Assembly (NCBI RefSeq): GCF_017676365.1
Contig: NZ_JADKMA010000005.1
Span: 1 to 64,000 of the forward strand
Origin: Streptomyces oryzae
GTDB lineage: Bacteria > Actinomycetota > Actinomycetes > Streptomycetales > Streptomycetaceae
Direction of reading: 5' to 3'
Length of the DNA: 64,000 nt
The position numbers and the translations under genes are program-made. The notes below the pieces were generated by a model, which did not search any database, was not told the DNA's origin, and was given only the letters and a program-made list of their open reading frames with translations. The first letter of the stretch is position 1. Every line of letters starts with the position of its first letter. This document shows positions 30,103 through 38,188 of this stretch, piece by piece.

Positions 30103-30172
30103 CTCCGACCCCTCCGGCACGTCCCGCCAGGCGGCCGGGGGCAGCACAACCTGAACATCCCGGGGAGGTCCC

Positions 30173-31939
30173 GTGCGGCAGAACGACATCGACGGTGGCA
30201 GGGAGGCGCAGCTCAGCGCCTCCGCCGCCGCCGACCGCGGCTGGGACGAGAGCCTGTACGAGGGAGACCCGGCACACCCGGCGGGGCAGGGCCAGAACCC
30301 CGAGAACGCCGCAGCATCCGCTTCCGCTTCCCGGCACGGAGCCGGTGCCGGGCGCGGTCACCGTCGCGGACAGCGCGGCAGGGGCGGCGGGGCCGGCGGA
30401 AGGTCCGGCAAGGGCGGCGAGAGCGCTGCCGCGGTGAGCCGGGCCAAGCGGCCGAGCCGGGGCCGGCGCATTCTGCGCTGGTCGGCGGCCGTGCTCTCGG
30501 TGCTGATACTCGGCACCGCGGCAGCGGGCTATCTCTACTACCAGCACCTCAACGGCAACCTCAGCAAGGACGAGCTGAACCTCGGGGACAACAAGCTCCA
30601 CCGGTCCGACCCCAACGCCGCGGGACAGACCCCGCTGAACATCCTGCTGCTGGGCTCCGACTCCCGTGCCTCCAAGGAGAACGTACGGCTCGGCGGCTCC
30701 CGCGCCGACCGCGACCGCCCGCCGCTGGCGGACGTACAGATGCTGCTGCACGTCTCCGCCGACCGCAGCAACATGTCGGTGATCTCCGTTCCGCGTGACA
30801 CCAGGACCACGATTCCCAAGTGCACCGACCCGGACGACGGGAAGGTGTATCCGGAGACGACCGACAGGATCAACGCCAGCCTCCAGCACGGCGGCCCGGG
30901 ATGCACCGTGGCCACCTGGGAGGAGATGACGGGCATCCCGATCGACCACTTCATGATGATCGACTTCTCGGGCGTGGTCTCCATGGCCGACGCGGTCGGC
31001 GGTGTGCCGGTCTGCGTCGACAAGAACGTCCACGACCCGAAGTCGCAGCTGAAGCTGAAGAAGGGCCGCTCCGTCGTCAAGGGCGAGCAGGCTCTGCACT
31101 GGCTGCGCACCCGGCACGGCTTCGGCGACGGTACGGACATCGGCCGCGCCAAGGCGCAGCACATGTACATGAACTCGATGGTGCGCCAGCTGAAGGCGGG
31201 CACCAAGCTGACCGACCCGGGCAAGCTGCGCGGCCTGGCGGAGGCCGCCACCAAGGCGCTCACCGTCGACAAGGGCATCGGCTCGGTCAAGAAGCTCTAC
31301 GACCTGGGCAACGACCTCAAGCGCGTCCCCACAAAACGCATCACCATGGCCACCATGCCGTGGGAGTACGGGGGCGGCGGCAGCTATGTACTGCCCAAGA
31401 AGGGCGACTCGGACCAGATCTTCTCGCTGATCCGCAACGATGTGGCGCTGGACGGCAAGGACAAGAAGAAGGCCGAGGCCGGCAAGTCCGCGCAGCCCAC
31501 CGAGCCGTCGCAGCCCAAGGACCAAATCCAGGTCAGCGTGATGAACGGCACCGGCACCGCGCTCCAGCAGCCGGTCACCGGGCGGGCGAGCGTCGTCGCC
31601 GGCGCCCTCGCGCGCAAGGGCTTCAGCCAGGCCACCGCGGACCAGACCCCGCAGTCCCGCGCCGACACCACCATCAGCTATCCGCGCCAGGAGCTGCGCG
31701 GCGACGCGCTGGCCGTCGCCAAGGCGCTGGGCGTCCCGGAACGGCTGGTCAAGCACTCGACAGGGGTACAGCGCGTCACCCTCATCGTCGGCGCCGACTG
31801 GCGGGACGGCACGGTCTATCCCAAGAGCGAGGGCGGGACGGACAAGAAGGACCAGGACAAGGCGCCGGACAGCGCGGACGCGCTGCGCGGGGACAACAAG
31901 AAGGCGTGTATGGAGGTCAATCCGAACTACACGTGGTGA
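30173..31939 (+). CDS. LCP family ligase with LytR_C domain (LCP 3 of 5)
   Basis: 588 residues. Cytoplasmic Gly/Arg/Ala-rich start (about 1-95), one membrane segment, LCP domain (LLLGSDSRASKE, SVPRDTRTTIPKC, HFMMIDFSGVVSMADA) and a LytR_C domain from about residue 435 (IQVSVMNGTGTA). The GTG start at 30173 follows GGGGAGG. It ends the three-gene LCP run and is followed by a very strong terminator. Its sister genes differ in tail, which suggests different partner glycopolymers. Confidence 0.93.
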   Translation: MRQNDIDGGREAQLSASAAADRGWDESLYEGDPAHPAGQGQNPENAAASASASRHGAGAGRGHRRGQRGRGGGAGGRSGKGGESAAAVSRAKRPSRGRRILRWSAAVLSVLILGTAAAGYLYYQHLNGNLSKDELNLGDNKLHRSDPNAAGQTPLNILLLGSDSRASKENVRLGGSRADRDRPPLADVQMLLHVSADRSNMSVISVPRDTRTTIPKCTDPDDGKVYPETTDRINASLQHGGPGCTVATWEEMTGIPIDHFMMIDFSGVVSMADAVGGVPVCVDKNVHDPKSQLKLKKGRSVVKGEQALHWLRTRHGFGDGTDIGRAKAQHMYMNSMVRQLKAGTKLTDPGKLRGLAEAATKALTVDKGIGSVKKLYDLGNDLKRVPTKRITMATMPWEYGGGGSYVLPKKGDSDQIFSLIRNDVALDGKDKKKAEAGKSAQPTEPSQPKDQIQVSVMNGTGTALQQPVTGRASVVAGALARKGFSQATADQTPQSRADTTISYPRQELRGDALAVAKALGVPERLVKHSTGVQRVTLIVGADWRDGTVYPKSEGGTDKKDQDKAPDSADALRGDNKKACMEVNPNYTW

Positions 31940-31989
31940 CGCGCCGCCTGAAATCGAGGCCCTGAGGACAGAGATTGGGGCCCTGAGGC

Positions 31990-32034
31990 CAGATGTAAGG
32001 GGCGCCCTCCCCAGGAGGGCGCCCCTTACATCTG
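31990..32034. terminator. long-stem bidirectional terminator
   Basis: A 21-bp perfect stem (31990-32010 with 32014-32034) closes a 3-nt CCA loop between convergent LCP 3 and a glycosyltransferase gene. Confidence 0.9.
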
Positions 32035-32057
32035 TGCCGAGTACCTTCGGCTGTCCG

Positions 32058-33110
32058 CTACTGCGTCGCCGGCACCGGCCGGCGACGGCTCGCGATGACC
32101 TTGCGGGCCAGCTTCTTCGGGCTCGTCAGAAAGCCCCAGCCCCACGACATGTGCATGGTGGCGAGCGCGACGGGGATCTGCAGCCTGGCCTTCAGCGGCA
32201 GCCCCCGGCCGGCCGGCAGCGAACCGGCGACGATGGCCGCCAGATAGCCCCCGGGCACCAGCAGCCCCCACGGGGTGAGCGCGACGCCCACCACCAGGCC
32301 GGCCGCGATGGCGCACACGGCGACCGGCGGCGCCAGGTAGCGCAGATTGATGGACCCCGCGTGATAGCGGGCCACCACGTGCCGCCAGCGGCCGTAGTTG
32401 CGGTACTGCTTGGCCAGGGCGCGCACGGTGGGCCGCGGCCGGTAGGAGACCCGCAGCTCGGGCGAGAACCAGACCAGGCCGCCCGCCTCGCGGATACGGA
32501 AGTTCAGCTCCCAGTCCTGGGCGCGGATGAACTCCTCGTTGTAACCGCCCTGCTGCTCCAGCACCTCGCGGCGGAAGACGCCCAGATAGACCGTCTCGGC
32601 CTCGCCCGCGGTGCCGCCGGTGTGGAAGGCGGCGTTGCCCACGCCGATCTTGGAGGTCATCGCCGCCGCGACCGCGTGCTCCCAGGCGTTCTCGCCCTCG
32701 GCGTGCATGATGCCGCCGACGTTGGCCGCGCCGGTCTCCTCCAGGAGCCGTACGGCGGTGGCGATGTAGTTCGCGGAGAGCATGCCGTGCCCGTCGACGC
32801 GCACCACCACCGGGTGCCGGGACGCCTTGATCGCGGCGTTCAGCCCGGCCGGGGTGCGGCCCGTGGGGTTGGGCACCGTGTGCACGCGGGGGTCCTCGGC
32901 GGCCAGCTCGGCGGCGATCTCGTCCGTACGGTCCGTGGAGGGTCCCAGCGCGATGACCACTTCCAGCTCGCCGTCGTAGCGCTGCTCCAGGATGTGCCGC
33001 ACAGAGCTGCGCAGGTGCCGTTCCTCGTTGAGGACCGGCATGATCACGGAGACGGGAGGCTGGGCTGCGTCCGGTGAAGGACGTCGGTTCTCGCGAGTCA
33101 CGGCGCTCAC
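32058..33110 (-). CDS. glycosyltransferase family 2
   Basis: 350 residues. Catalytic domain with PPVSVIMPVLNEERHL, a VIALGPSTDRTDE strand, and a metal-binding VVRVDGHGM. The C-terminal third has membrane-associated segments around VAVCAIAAGLVVGVAL. It belongs to the family seen for succinoglycan or dolichol-type polysaccharide enzymes. Starts with GTG at 33110; a GTG three codons on (33101) would give a leaderless start because TAACGT lies right before. It sits between two LCP genes, so a wall polymer role is likely. Confidence 0.88.
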   Translation of the reverse strand: MSAVTRENRRPSPDAAQPPVSVIMPVLNEERHLRSSVRHILEQRYDGELEVVIALGPSTDRTDEIAAELAAEDPRVHTVPNPTGRTPAGLNAAIKASRHPVVVRVDGHGMLSANYIATAVRLLEETGAANVGGIMHAEGENAWEHAVAAAMTSKIGVGNAAFHTGGTAGEAETVYLGVFRREVLEQQGGYNEEFIRAQDWELNFRIREAGGLVWFSPELRVSYRPRPTVRALAKQYRNYGRWRHVVARYHAGSINLRYLAPPVAVCAIAAGLVVGVALTPWGLLVPGGYLAAIVAGSLPAGRGLPLKARLQIPVALATMHMSWGWGFLTSPKKLARKVIASRRRPVPATQ

Positions 33111-33229
33111 GTTACCGCGATCGGGCGAACGGTCCGTAAGCGCGCGCCCCTCTGCAAGCCGGTCCCGGGACGCGACGGCGTGTACGCACGATCCGGAGAT
33201 CGTACCGGCATACAGTGTGGGAACTCTAA

Positions 33230-33246
33230 GTCACTTTATTGTCACT
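33230..33246 (+). promoter_or_regulatory. 11-bp-spaced direct repeat upstream of LCP 4
   Basis: GTCACT occurs at 33230-33235 and 33241-33246, exactly 11 bp apart, in an AT-richer patch upstream of the start. 11-bp direct repeats with TCAC are reminiscent of Streptomyces PhoP boxes, but only four or five of seven bases agree with the consensus unit. Confidence 0.35.
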
Positions 33247-33290
33247 CCAGGTACTCTTCCTGTTCGTCTCTCTGTGGAAGGTGGCCACTG

Positions 33291-34715
33291 TTGCCTCGTC
33301 GCGCCTCCTCCCCTCACCAGGGCCCGCGCTGGGGCCTGCGGATCGCCACCGGCACCTCCGTCCTGCTGCTGGCCGCCGGCGGCATCGGGCACGCGATGGT
33401 GACGGGGCTGAGCGCGGACGTGCGCAGGGTCGACCCGTTCCACGGAATCGACAACGACAGCCGCCCCAAGGACGACAACGGCGTCAACTTCCTCGTCGTC
33501 GGCACCGACCGGAGAGACGGGCTCTCACCGGCCCAGAAGGAGACGTACAAGCTCGGCGGCGCCGCCTGTGACTGCACGGACACCATGCTGCTGGTGCACC
33601 TCTCCGGCGACCGGGACCGCGCCAGCGTCGTCAGCCTTCCGCGCGACACCTATACCCGGCTGCCGGCGCACAAGGACCGGGCGACCGGCAAACAGGTGGC
33701 CGAGCGGCCCGCCAAGCTCAACGCCGCCTACACCGCCGGGGGCGCCCCGCTGACCGTACGGGCCGTGGAGAAGCTGACCGACGTACACGTCGACCACTAT
33801 CTGGAGGTCGACTTCACCAGCTTCATGAGCACCGTCGATGTGCTGGGCGGCGTGCCCGTCTGTACGACAAAACCGCTCAAGGACCGCTTCTCGGGTCTCG
33901 ATCTGCCCAAGGGCACCACAAAACTGAACGGCGGGCAGGCGCTGCAGTACGTACGGGCGCGGCATCTGGACGGCGGTTCGGATCTGAACCGGATGAAGCG
34001 CCAGCAGCACTTCCTGGCCTCGGTCATCTCACGGGCCACCGACACCGGGGTGCTGATGAACCCGGTGCGCTTCAACAAGGTCGCCTCCACCCTGCTGGAG
34101 TCCGTACGCGCCGACCAGGGCTTCGGCACCGAGCAGATGATGGCCCTGGGGCAGGCGATGCGCGGCTTCAGCCCGGCGTCCTCCGAGTTCGCCTCCGTGC
34201 CCCTGGCTGATACCGACCACCGGGTGCCAGGGCTGGGTTCGACCGTCAAGTGGGACCGGGCCAAGGCGACCAGGCTGTTCGACGCGCTGCGCGAGGACCG
34301 GCCGCTGTCCGCGCCGCCGGCCGGGCCGCGGAGCGACGGGCCGCCCCATGTCCCGGTCGCCCCGCGCAACATCGCCGTGGAGGTCGCCAATGCCACCGGA
34401 CGGCAGGGGCTCGGGGCCCGGATCGACCGGGAACTGCGCGGCGCGGGCTTCGCCACCACCGGCGCGGCCACCAACGCCCCGCACACCGACCGCGCCCGTA
34501 CGACCATCACCTACGACCCGCGCTGGAACCGGTCAGCGCGCTCGCTGGCCGCCGCACTGCCCGGAGCCGAACTGGTGAAGGCCGAGAACCGGGGCGCCCG
34601 GATGCGGGTCACGCTCGGCACCCCGGACCAGCAGGTGCGCCGGGTACGCGGCCCCGCCGCCGACACCAAGCCGGGAGAGGCCCCCATGCGAGGGGACGAG
34701 GTCGACTGCGATTGA
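33291..34715 (+). CDS. LCP family ligase with LytR_C domain (LCP 4 of 5)
   Basis: 474 residues when started at the TTG at 33291, which follows GGAAGG; the frame stays open from 33180. One membrane segment near residues 18-38, an LCP domain (FLVVGTDRRDG, SLPRDTYTRLPA, HYLEVDFTSFMSTVDVLGG) and a C-terminal LytR_C domain (IAVEVANATGRQG). The stop codon TGA (34713-34715) lies inside a transposon end, so the natural last residues may have been replaced. Confidence 0.9.
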   Translation: MPRRASSPHQGPRWGLRIATGTSVLLLAAGGIGHAMVTGLSADVRRVDPFHGIDNDSRPKDDNGVNFLVVGTDRRDGLSPAQKETYKLGGAACDCTDTMLLVHLSGDRDRASVVSLPRDTYTRLPAHKDRATGKQVAERPAKLNAAYTAGGAPLTVRAVEKLTDVHVDHYLEVDFTSFMSTVDVLGGVPVCTTKPLKDRFSGLDLPKGTTKLNGGQALQYVRARHLDGGSDLNRMKRQQHFLASVISRATDTGVLMNPVRFNKVASTLLESVRADQGFGTEQMMALGQAMRGFSPASSEFASVPLADTDHRVPGLGSTVKWDRAKATRLFDALREDRPLSAPPAGPRSDGPPHVPVAPRNIAVEVANATGRQGLGARIDRELRGAGFATTGAATNAPHTDRARTTITYDPRWNRSARSLAAALPGAELVKAENRGARMRVTLGTPDQQVRRVRGPAADTKPGEAPMRGDEVDCD

Positions 34716-34835
34716 CGTCCTCTCCAGCCCGAGGGCGGGATTCCGGTCCGTACCGCTTCGCGGTACCACCGTGGGTTCCTGCTTCACGGGTCCGTGCCGG
34801 TCGGTGAGGACCGGTCTTACCAGACCTCCACAGGC
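34712..34835 (-). pseudogene. IS200/IS605-type TnpB 3' end remnant with omega-RNA-like end
   Basis: The minus strand ends GGAATCCCGCCCTCGGGC then GAGGACGTCAA, which is the well-known right end of TnpB elements in Streptomyces: a CCCGCCC hairpin followed by GAGGAYGTCAA. Just upstream is GTGAAGCAGGAACCCAC, coding VKQEPT, and before it ACGGLVRP, both the usual last residues of TnpB (34770-34835). The rest of tnpB is absent, so only the tail and the guide-RNA scaffold end survive. The hairpin has one mismatch. The adjacent host base is the end of LCP 4. Assignment is from memory of these ends. Confidence 0.55.
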
Positions 34836-35021
34836 CTGACTTCCCGCCCGTCCGGCGGTAGGTCCGACAACTACGTTGCCGGACAAAGCGATAATGGCAT
34901 GGTTCTGCTGCCTTCCGGGCCGCCAGGGCGAGGATGCCCTACACCTCCACCCTGAGGGGTGGAGCACTGGGCAAATGTTCGGCAGACGCTGCCGCCGCGC
35001 TGCCTGCGCGGGCGGGCCGCG
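34836..35021. other. structured intergenic stretch without a gene
   Basis: Three stem-loops lie in a row. GTCCGACAAC/GTTGCCGGAC with a 3-nt loop (34862-34884), AGGGC/GCCCT (about 34925-34940) and CTCCACCC/GGGTGGAG with a 4-nt loop (34945-34964). No open frame of likely coding quality lies here. It could be worn remainder of the transposon or a small RNA. Confidence 0.4.
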
Positions 35022-35558
35022 TCACCCCGCGGAGCGGCTGGCGCGGAGCTCCTTGATGGCGCGGCGGCGGGCCAGCCGGTGGGTCCGCCGGATCTGGGCC
35101 TCCTGATAGCGGCGCCGGTCCTCGTCGGTCTCGGGTATCACCGGGGGGACGGAGCGGGGCTTGCCGTTCTCGTCGATCGCCGCGAAGACCAGATAGGCGG
35201 AGCCGACCTGGGTCGCGGGCGTCGACTCGTTCCAGCGCTCGGCCAGCACCCGCACCCCGACCTCCATCGAGGTCCGCCCGGTCCAGTTCACCTGGGCCTT
35301 CACATGAACAAGATCGCCCACCCGGACCGGCTCCAGGAAGACCATCTCGTCCATGGAGGCGGTGACGGCCGGCCCCTCGGAGTGGCGCCCGGCCACGGCG
35401 CCGGCGGCGTCGTCGGCCAGCTTCATGATCACGCCGCCGTGCACGGTCCCGAGCAGGTTGGTGTCGCTCGCCGTCATGATGTGGGACAGGGTCGTGCGGG
35501 AGGCGGCCGTCGGCTTGCCCGGGAGCTCGCCGTGTGCCGTGTGCGCCTGGTGGGTCAT
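35022..35558 (-). CDS. acyl-CoA thioesterase, hotdog fold
   Basis: 178 residues, a single hotdog domain of the BFIT/ACOT type that releases CoA from acyl-CoA. The helix-strand core is TNLLGTVHGGVIMKLADDAA, including the conserved HGG, followed by RVGDLVHVKAQVNWTGRTSMEVGV. A basic tail (QIRRTHRLARRRA) follows. The start ATG 35558 follows AAGGTGG. It is divergent from LCP 5 with 129 bp between. Confidence 0.9.
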   Translation of the reverse strand: MTHQAHTAHGELPGKPTAASRTTLSHIMTASDTNLLGTVHGGVIMKLADDAAGAVAGRHSEGPAVTASMDEMVFLEPVRVGDLVHVKAQVNWTGRTSMEVGVRVLAERWNESTPATQVGSAYLVFAAIDENGKPRSVPPVIPETDEDRRRYQEAQIRRTHRLARRRAIKELRASRSAG

Positions 35559-35687
35559 GGCCACCACCTTATGCGCGCGGCAGAAGTCGCTCAGACCGAA
35601 GCATTTTGCATCAGAACTGCTACAGCCTGCCCCCGAAGCGGTACCCACCCTGTGTTCCGCCGTCCGGGTGCAGGCACACTGCCATGC

Positions 35688-36971
35688 ATGAATGAGTGGC
35701 CCGATGGTTGGACCGACAGCTCGCGGGGACGGGAAGGTCGTGGCCGCGACGCGTCCCGTCCCGACCCCACACGTGTCATGCCCCACACATCGGCCCCCGG
35801 TGTCCCCCCGCAGACCCGTGGCCCTGGTCAGGGCTCCGGCTACGGTCAGGGAGGGCCCGGCTACCCCCCGGGGTCCGGTCAGCCGCAGGACGGCTACGAC
35901 GGCTACGACTCCGGGTACAGCGACGGCCAGGTCTACGGCGGCGGCCGGGGCGGCGGTCGCGGTGACTACGGAGACCGTCCCCGGCCCGACTGGCGCCGCC
36001 GCACCAAGTGGACGATCCTCACCCTCGTCGTCGTCCTGCTCGCCTGGTCGATCGGCACCTACTTCTGGGCCGACTCCAAACTGCGCCGGGAGGTGGATCT
36101 CAGCATCGTCGAGGACCGCCCCGAGGCCGGCGACGGCACCAACTACCTCATCGTCGGCTCGGACAGCCGCGAGGGCATGAGCGACGAGGACAAGCAGAAG
36201 CTGCACACCGGCGGGCCCACCGACAAGGGCCGCACCGACTCGATCATGATCCTGCACGTCGGGGACAACGGGAACACCATGATCTCGCTGCCGCGCGACT
36301 CGGACGTCGAGATCCCTTCCTTCACCGGCTCCGAGTCCGGCAAGCACTACCCGGCGCAGGGCAAGCACACGAAGATCAACGCGACCTACGCGATGGACGG
36401 CCCCGAGCTGCTCGTCCGTACGGTCGAGCACAACACCGGGCTGAAGATCGACCACTACGCGGAGATCGGCTTCGGCGGCTTCGCGAAGATCGTGGACGCG
36501 GTCGGCGGCGTGGAGATGGACATTCCGCGCGACATCAAGGACGAGAAGTCCGGCGCCGACTTCAAGAAGGGCAAGCAGACGCTCAACGGCCAGCAGGCCC
36601 TCGCGTTCGTCCGCACCCGGTACGCGCTGCCCGGCAGCGACCTGGACCGCACCAAGAACCAGCAGAAGTTCCTCTCCGCGCTGGCGAACCAGACCGCGAC
36701 GCCGGGCACCGTGCTCAACCCCTTCAAGCTCTACCCGACGATGGGCGCAGGGCTGGACACCCTCAAGGTGGACAAGGACATGAGCCTGTGGAACGTCGCC
36801 TCGATGTTCTGGGCCATGAAGGGCGTCTCGGGCGGCGAGGGCAAGTCGATGAACATGCCGATCTCCGGTCCGGCGCCGGGCGGCAACCTCCAGTGGGACA
36901 AGGCGAAGGTCAAGCAGCTCGTCAGTCAGCTCAACAACGACGAGAAGGTGACGGTGACGTCCGACCGCTGA
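35688..36971 (+). CDS. LCP family ligase, short form (LCP 5 of 5)
   Basis: 427 residues from ATG 35688; the frame reaches back to 34959 but that part runs antisense to the thioesterase gene. A Gly/Tyr/Pro-rich cytoplasmic start (about 1-105), one membrane segment (ILTLVVVLLAWSIGTYFW), then the LCP domain with YLIVGSDSREGMSD, SLPRDSDVEIPSF and HYAEIGFGGFAKIVDAVGG. No LytR_C domain. No clear ribosome-binding site. A strong terminator follows directly. Confidence 0.9.
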   Translation: MNEWPDGWTDSSRGREGRGRDASRPDPTRVMPHTSAPGVPPQTRGPGQGSGYGQGGPGYPPGSGQPQDGYDGYDSGYSDGQVYGGGRGGGRGDYGDRPRPDWRRRTKWTILTLVVVLLAWSIGTYFWADSKLRREVDLSIVEDRPEAGDGTNYLIVGSDSREGMSDEDKQKLHTGGPTDKGRTDSIMILHVGDNGNTMISLPRDSDVEIPSFTGSESGKHYPAQGKHTKINATYAMDGPELLVRTVEHNTGLKIDHYAEIGFGGFAKIVDAVGGVEMDIPRDIKDEKSGADFKKGKQTLNGQQALAFVRTRYALPGSDLDRTKNQQKFLSALANQTATPGTVLNPFKLYPTMGAGLDTLKVDKDMSLWNVASMFWAMKGVSGGEGKSMNMPISGPAPGGNLQWDKAKVKQLVSQLNNDEKVTVTSDR

Positions 36972-36988
36972 GACGCGACCGCATACCG

Positions 36989-37022
36989 CGCGGCCAGGCC
37001 CTGCACACAGGGCCTGGCCGCG
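36989..37022. terminator. terminator after LCP 5
   Basis: CGCGGCCAGGCCCTG and its complement form a 15-bp stem with a 4-nt CACA loop, followed by GTGTTTTCC. It serves LCP 5 and probably the convergent VOC gene. Confidence 0.9.
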
Positions 37023-37050
37023 GTGTTTTCCGCCGCTGCTTCGCCAGAGC

Positions 37051-37446
37051 TCAGCGGTCGGTCAGACACAGGCAGAACGGGTGCCCCGCCGGGTCGAGGT
37101 AGACGCGCCAGCCGCGCGGGCCGTCCCCGTCGTCCTTGACGTCGTCCTGGATGAGCCGAGCGCCCAGCGCCAGCACCCGCTGCTCGGCTTCGTCGATCTT
37201 CGACCGCGGCACATCCAGGTCGAGGTGGAACTGCTGCGAGTGCTCGCCGCTGGGCCACTGCGGCGGGACGAAGCCCGGCGCCTGCTGGAACGCCAGCCGC
37301 CTGGTGCCGCTCTCGTCCAGCACCTCGGTCCACTCGCTGTCGCTTTCCGGGGCGACCTTCCAGCCCAGCATCTGCGCGTAGAACTCCGCCAGCCGCCCGG
37401 TGTCGGGGCAGTCCAGCACGACAACGCCCATTTTGGGGATGGCCAT
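37051..37446 (-). CDS. VOC (glyoxalase/dioxygenase fold) family protein
   Basis: 131 residues, one vicinal-oxygen-chelate domain: MAIPKMGVVVLDCPDTGRLA at the start and VYLDPAGHPFCLC at the end. Metal ligands are likely His in SQQFHLDLDV and Glu/His near the C-terminus. Members include glyoxalases and antibiotic-resistance proteins, so the substrate is open. The ATG at 37446 follows GAGAGGA. It is divergent from the CGNR gene with only 64 bp between, a common pairing that suggests shared control. Confidence 0.85.
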   Translation of the reverse strand: MAIPKMGVVVLDCPDTGRLAEFYAQMLGWKVAPESDSEWTEVLDESGTRRLAFQQAPGFVPPQWPSGEHSQQFHLDLDVPRSKIDEAEQRVLALGARLIQDDVKDDGDGPRGWRVYLDPAGHPFCLCLTDR

Positions 37447-37497
37447 CGTGGATCCTCTCTCGGTCGTCTCGGTTACCCCATGATGGGGGTTAGCCGG

Positions 37498-37503
37498 TAA
37501 CGT
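37498..37503 (+). promoter_or_regulatory. -10 box for the CGNR gene
   Basis: TAACGT lies 7 nt before the GTG at 37511 with no ribosome-binding site, so this transcript is probably leaderless. The 64-bp gap also holds GTTACC (37471) and GGTAAC (37496), which are complementary and may be an operator. Confidence 0.4.
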
Positions 37504-37510
37504 CACAAGA

Positions 37511-38056
37511 GTGGGAGACAGACAAGCGCCGGAACCACTCCTTTTGGTGCAGGAGTTGGCGAACACCCTGGACATCGAGACCCGTACGGACCGCCTCGCC
37601 ACGCCGGAGGGCCTGGACCGGTTCGTCGACGACCATGGGCTGGAGCGGTTCCGGCTGGCCGAACCCGACCTGGCGGGGCTGCGGGAGCTCCGCGAGGCGT
37701 TGCGTGCTGCCTGTCTGGCCCATGCGGGGGCCGCGGTGCCGCGGGAGGCGGACGAGGTGCTGGAGCGGCGCCTCGGTGCGGCGCCGCTTGTGGTGCGGAT
37801 CGGGGTGAGGGGTGAGGCCGCGGTCGAGGCTGCTCCGGGGCTGACCGGGCTGCCCGCGCTGACCGCCCATCTGGCCGCCCTTATAGCCCGCGCGGCGGGT
37901 GAGGGGTCCTGGCAGCGGTTGAAAGCCTGCGAAACGCATGACTGTCAGTGGGTGTTCTACGACCGGAGTCCGGCCGGCAGCAGGCGCTGGTGCACCATGG
38001 CGGTTTGTGGCAGCCGCGCCAAAATGCGGGCCTATCGGGCACGGCGTGCCCGATAG
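37511..38056 (+). CDS. CGNR zinc-finger domain protein (ABATE type)
   Basis: 181 residues: an ABATE domain (about 1-125) and a C-terminal CGNR zinc finger, here CETHDCQWVFYDRS then RRWCTMAVCGSRAK. The four cysteines bind zinc, and the finger is thought to bind nucleic acid. Family members look like regulators. GTG start without a ribosome-binding site, consistent with a leaderless start. Likely autoregulates and controls the divergent VOC gene. Inferred from position. Confidence 0.85.
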   Translation: MGDRQAPEPLLLVQELANTLDIETRTDRLATPEGLDRFVDDHGLERFRLAEPDLAGLRELREALRAACLAHAGAAVPREADEVLERRLGAAPLVVRIGVRGEAAVEAAPGLTGLPALTAHLAALIARAAGEGSWQRLKACETHDCQWVFYDRSPAGSRRWCTMAVCGSRAKMRAYRARRAR

Positions 38057-38162
38057 GTGAGTTTGCGGCCGGTGAGGGGGTGCCACTGTCCGATGTGTGC
38101 GGGCTGCGGGCCTCGTGTGGCTGGTCGCGCCCACGCGGCGGAGCCGCATATCAGATACAGAC

Positions 38163-38183
38163 CCGCGCCCCTTCGGGGCGCGG
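38163..38183. terminator. terminator between the CGNR gene and the dehydrogenase gene
   Basis: CCGCGCCCC and GGGGCGCGG form a 9-bp stem around TTC, just downstream of the stop of the minus-strand dehydrogenase gene. This common Streptomyces type serves both convergent genes. Confidence 0.75.
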
Positions 38184-38188
38184 TTGCT

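Noticed and set aside
34836-35021. tRNA or 4.5S-like RNA
   Set aside because: No acceptor stem, T-loop or SRP hairpin motif could be assembled. The stem-loops are simple.
34959-35687. N-terminal extension of the LCP 5 frame
   Set aside because: It runs antisense to the thioesterase gene. ATG 35688 begins the sequence typical of the family.
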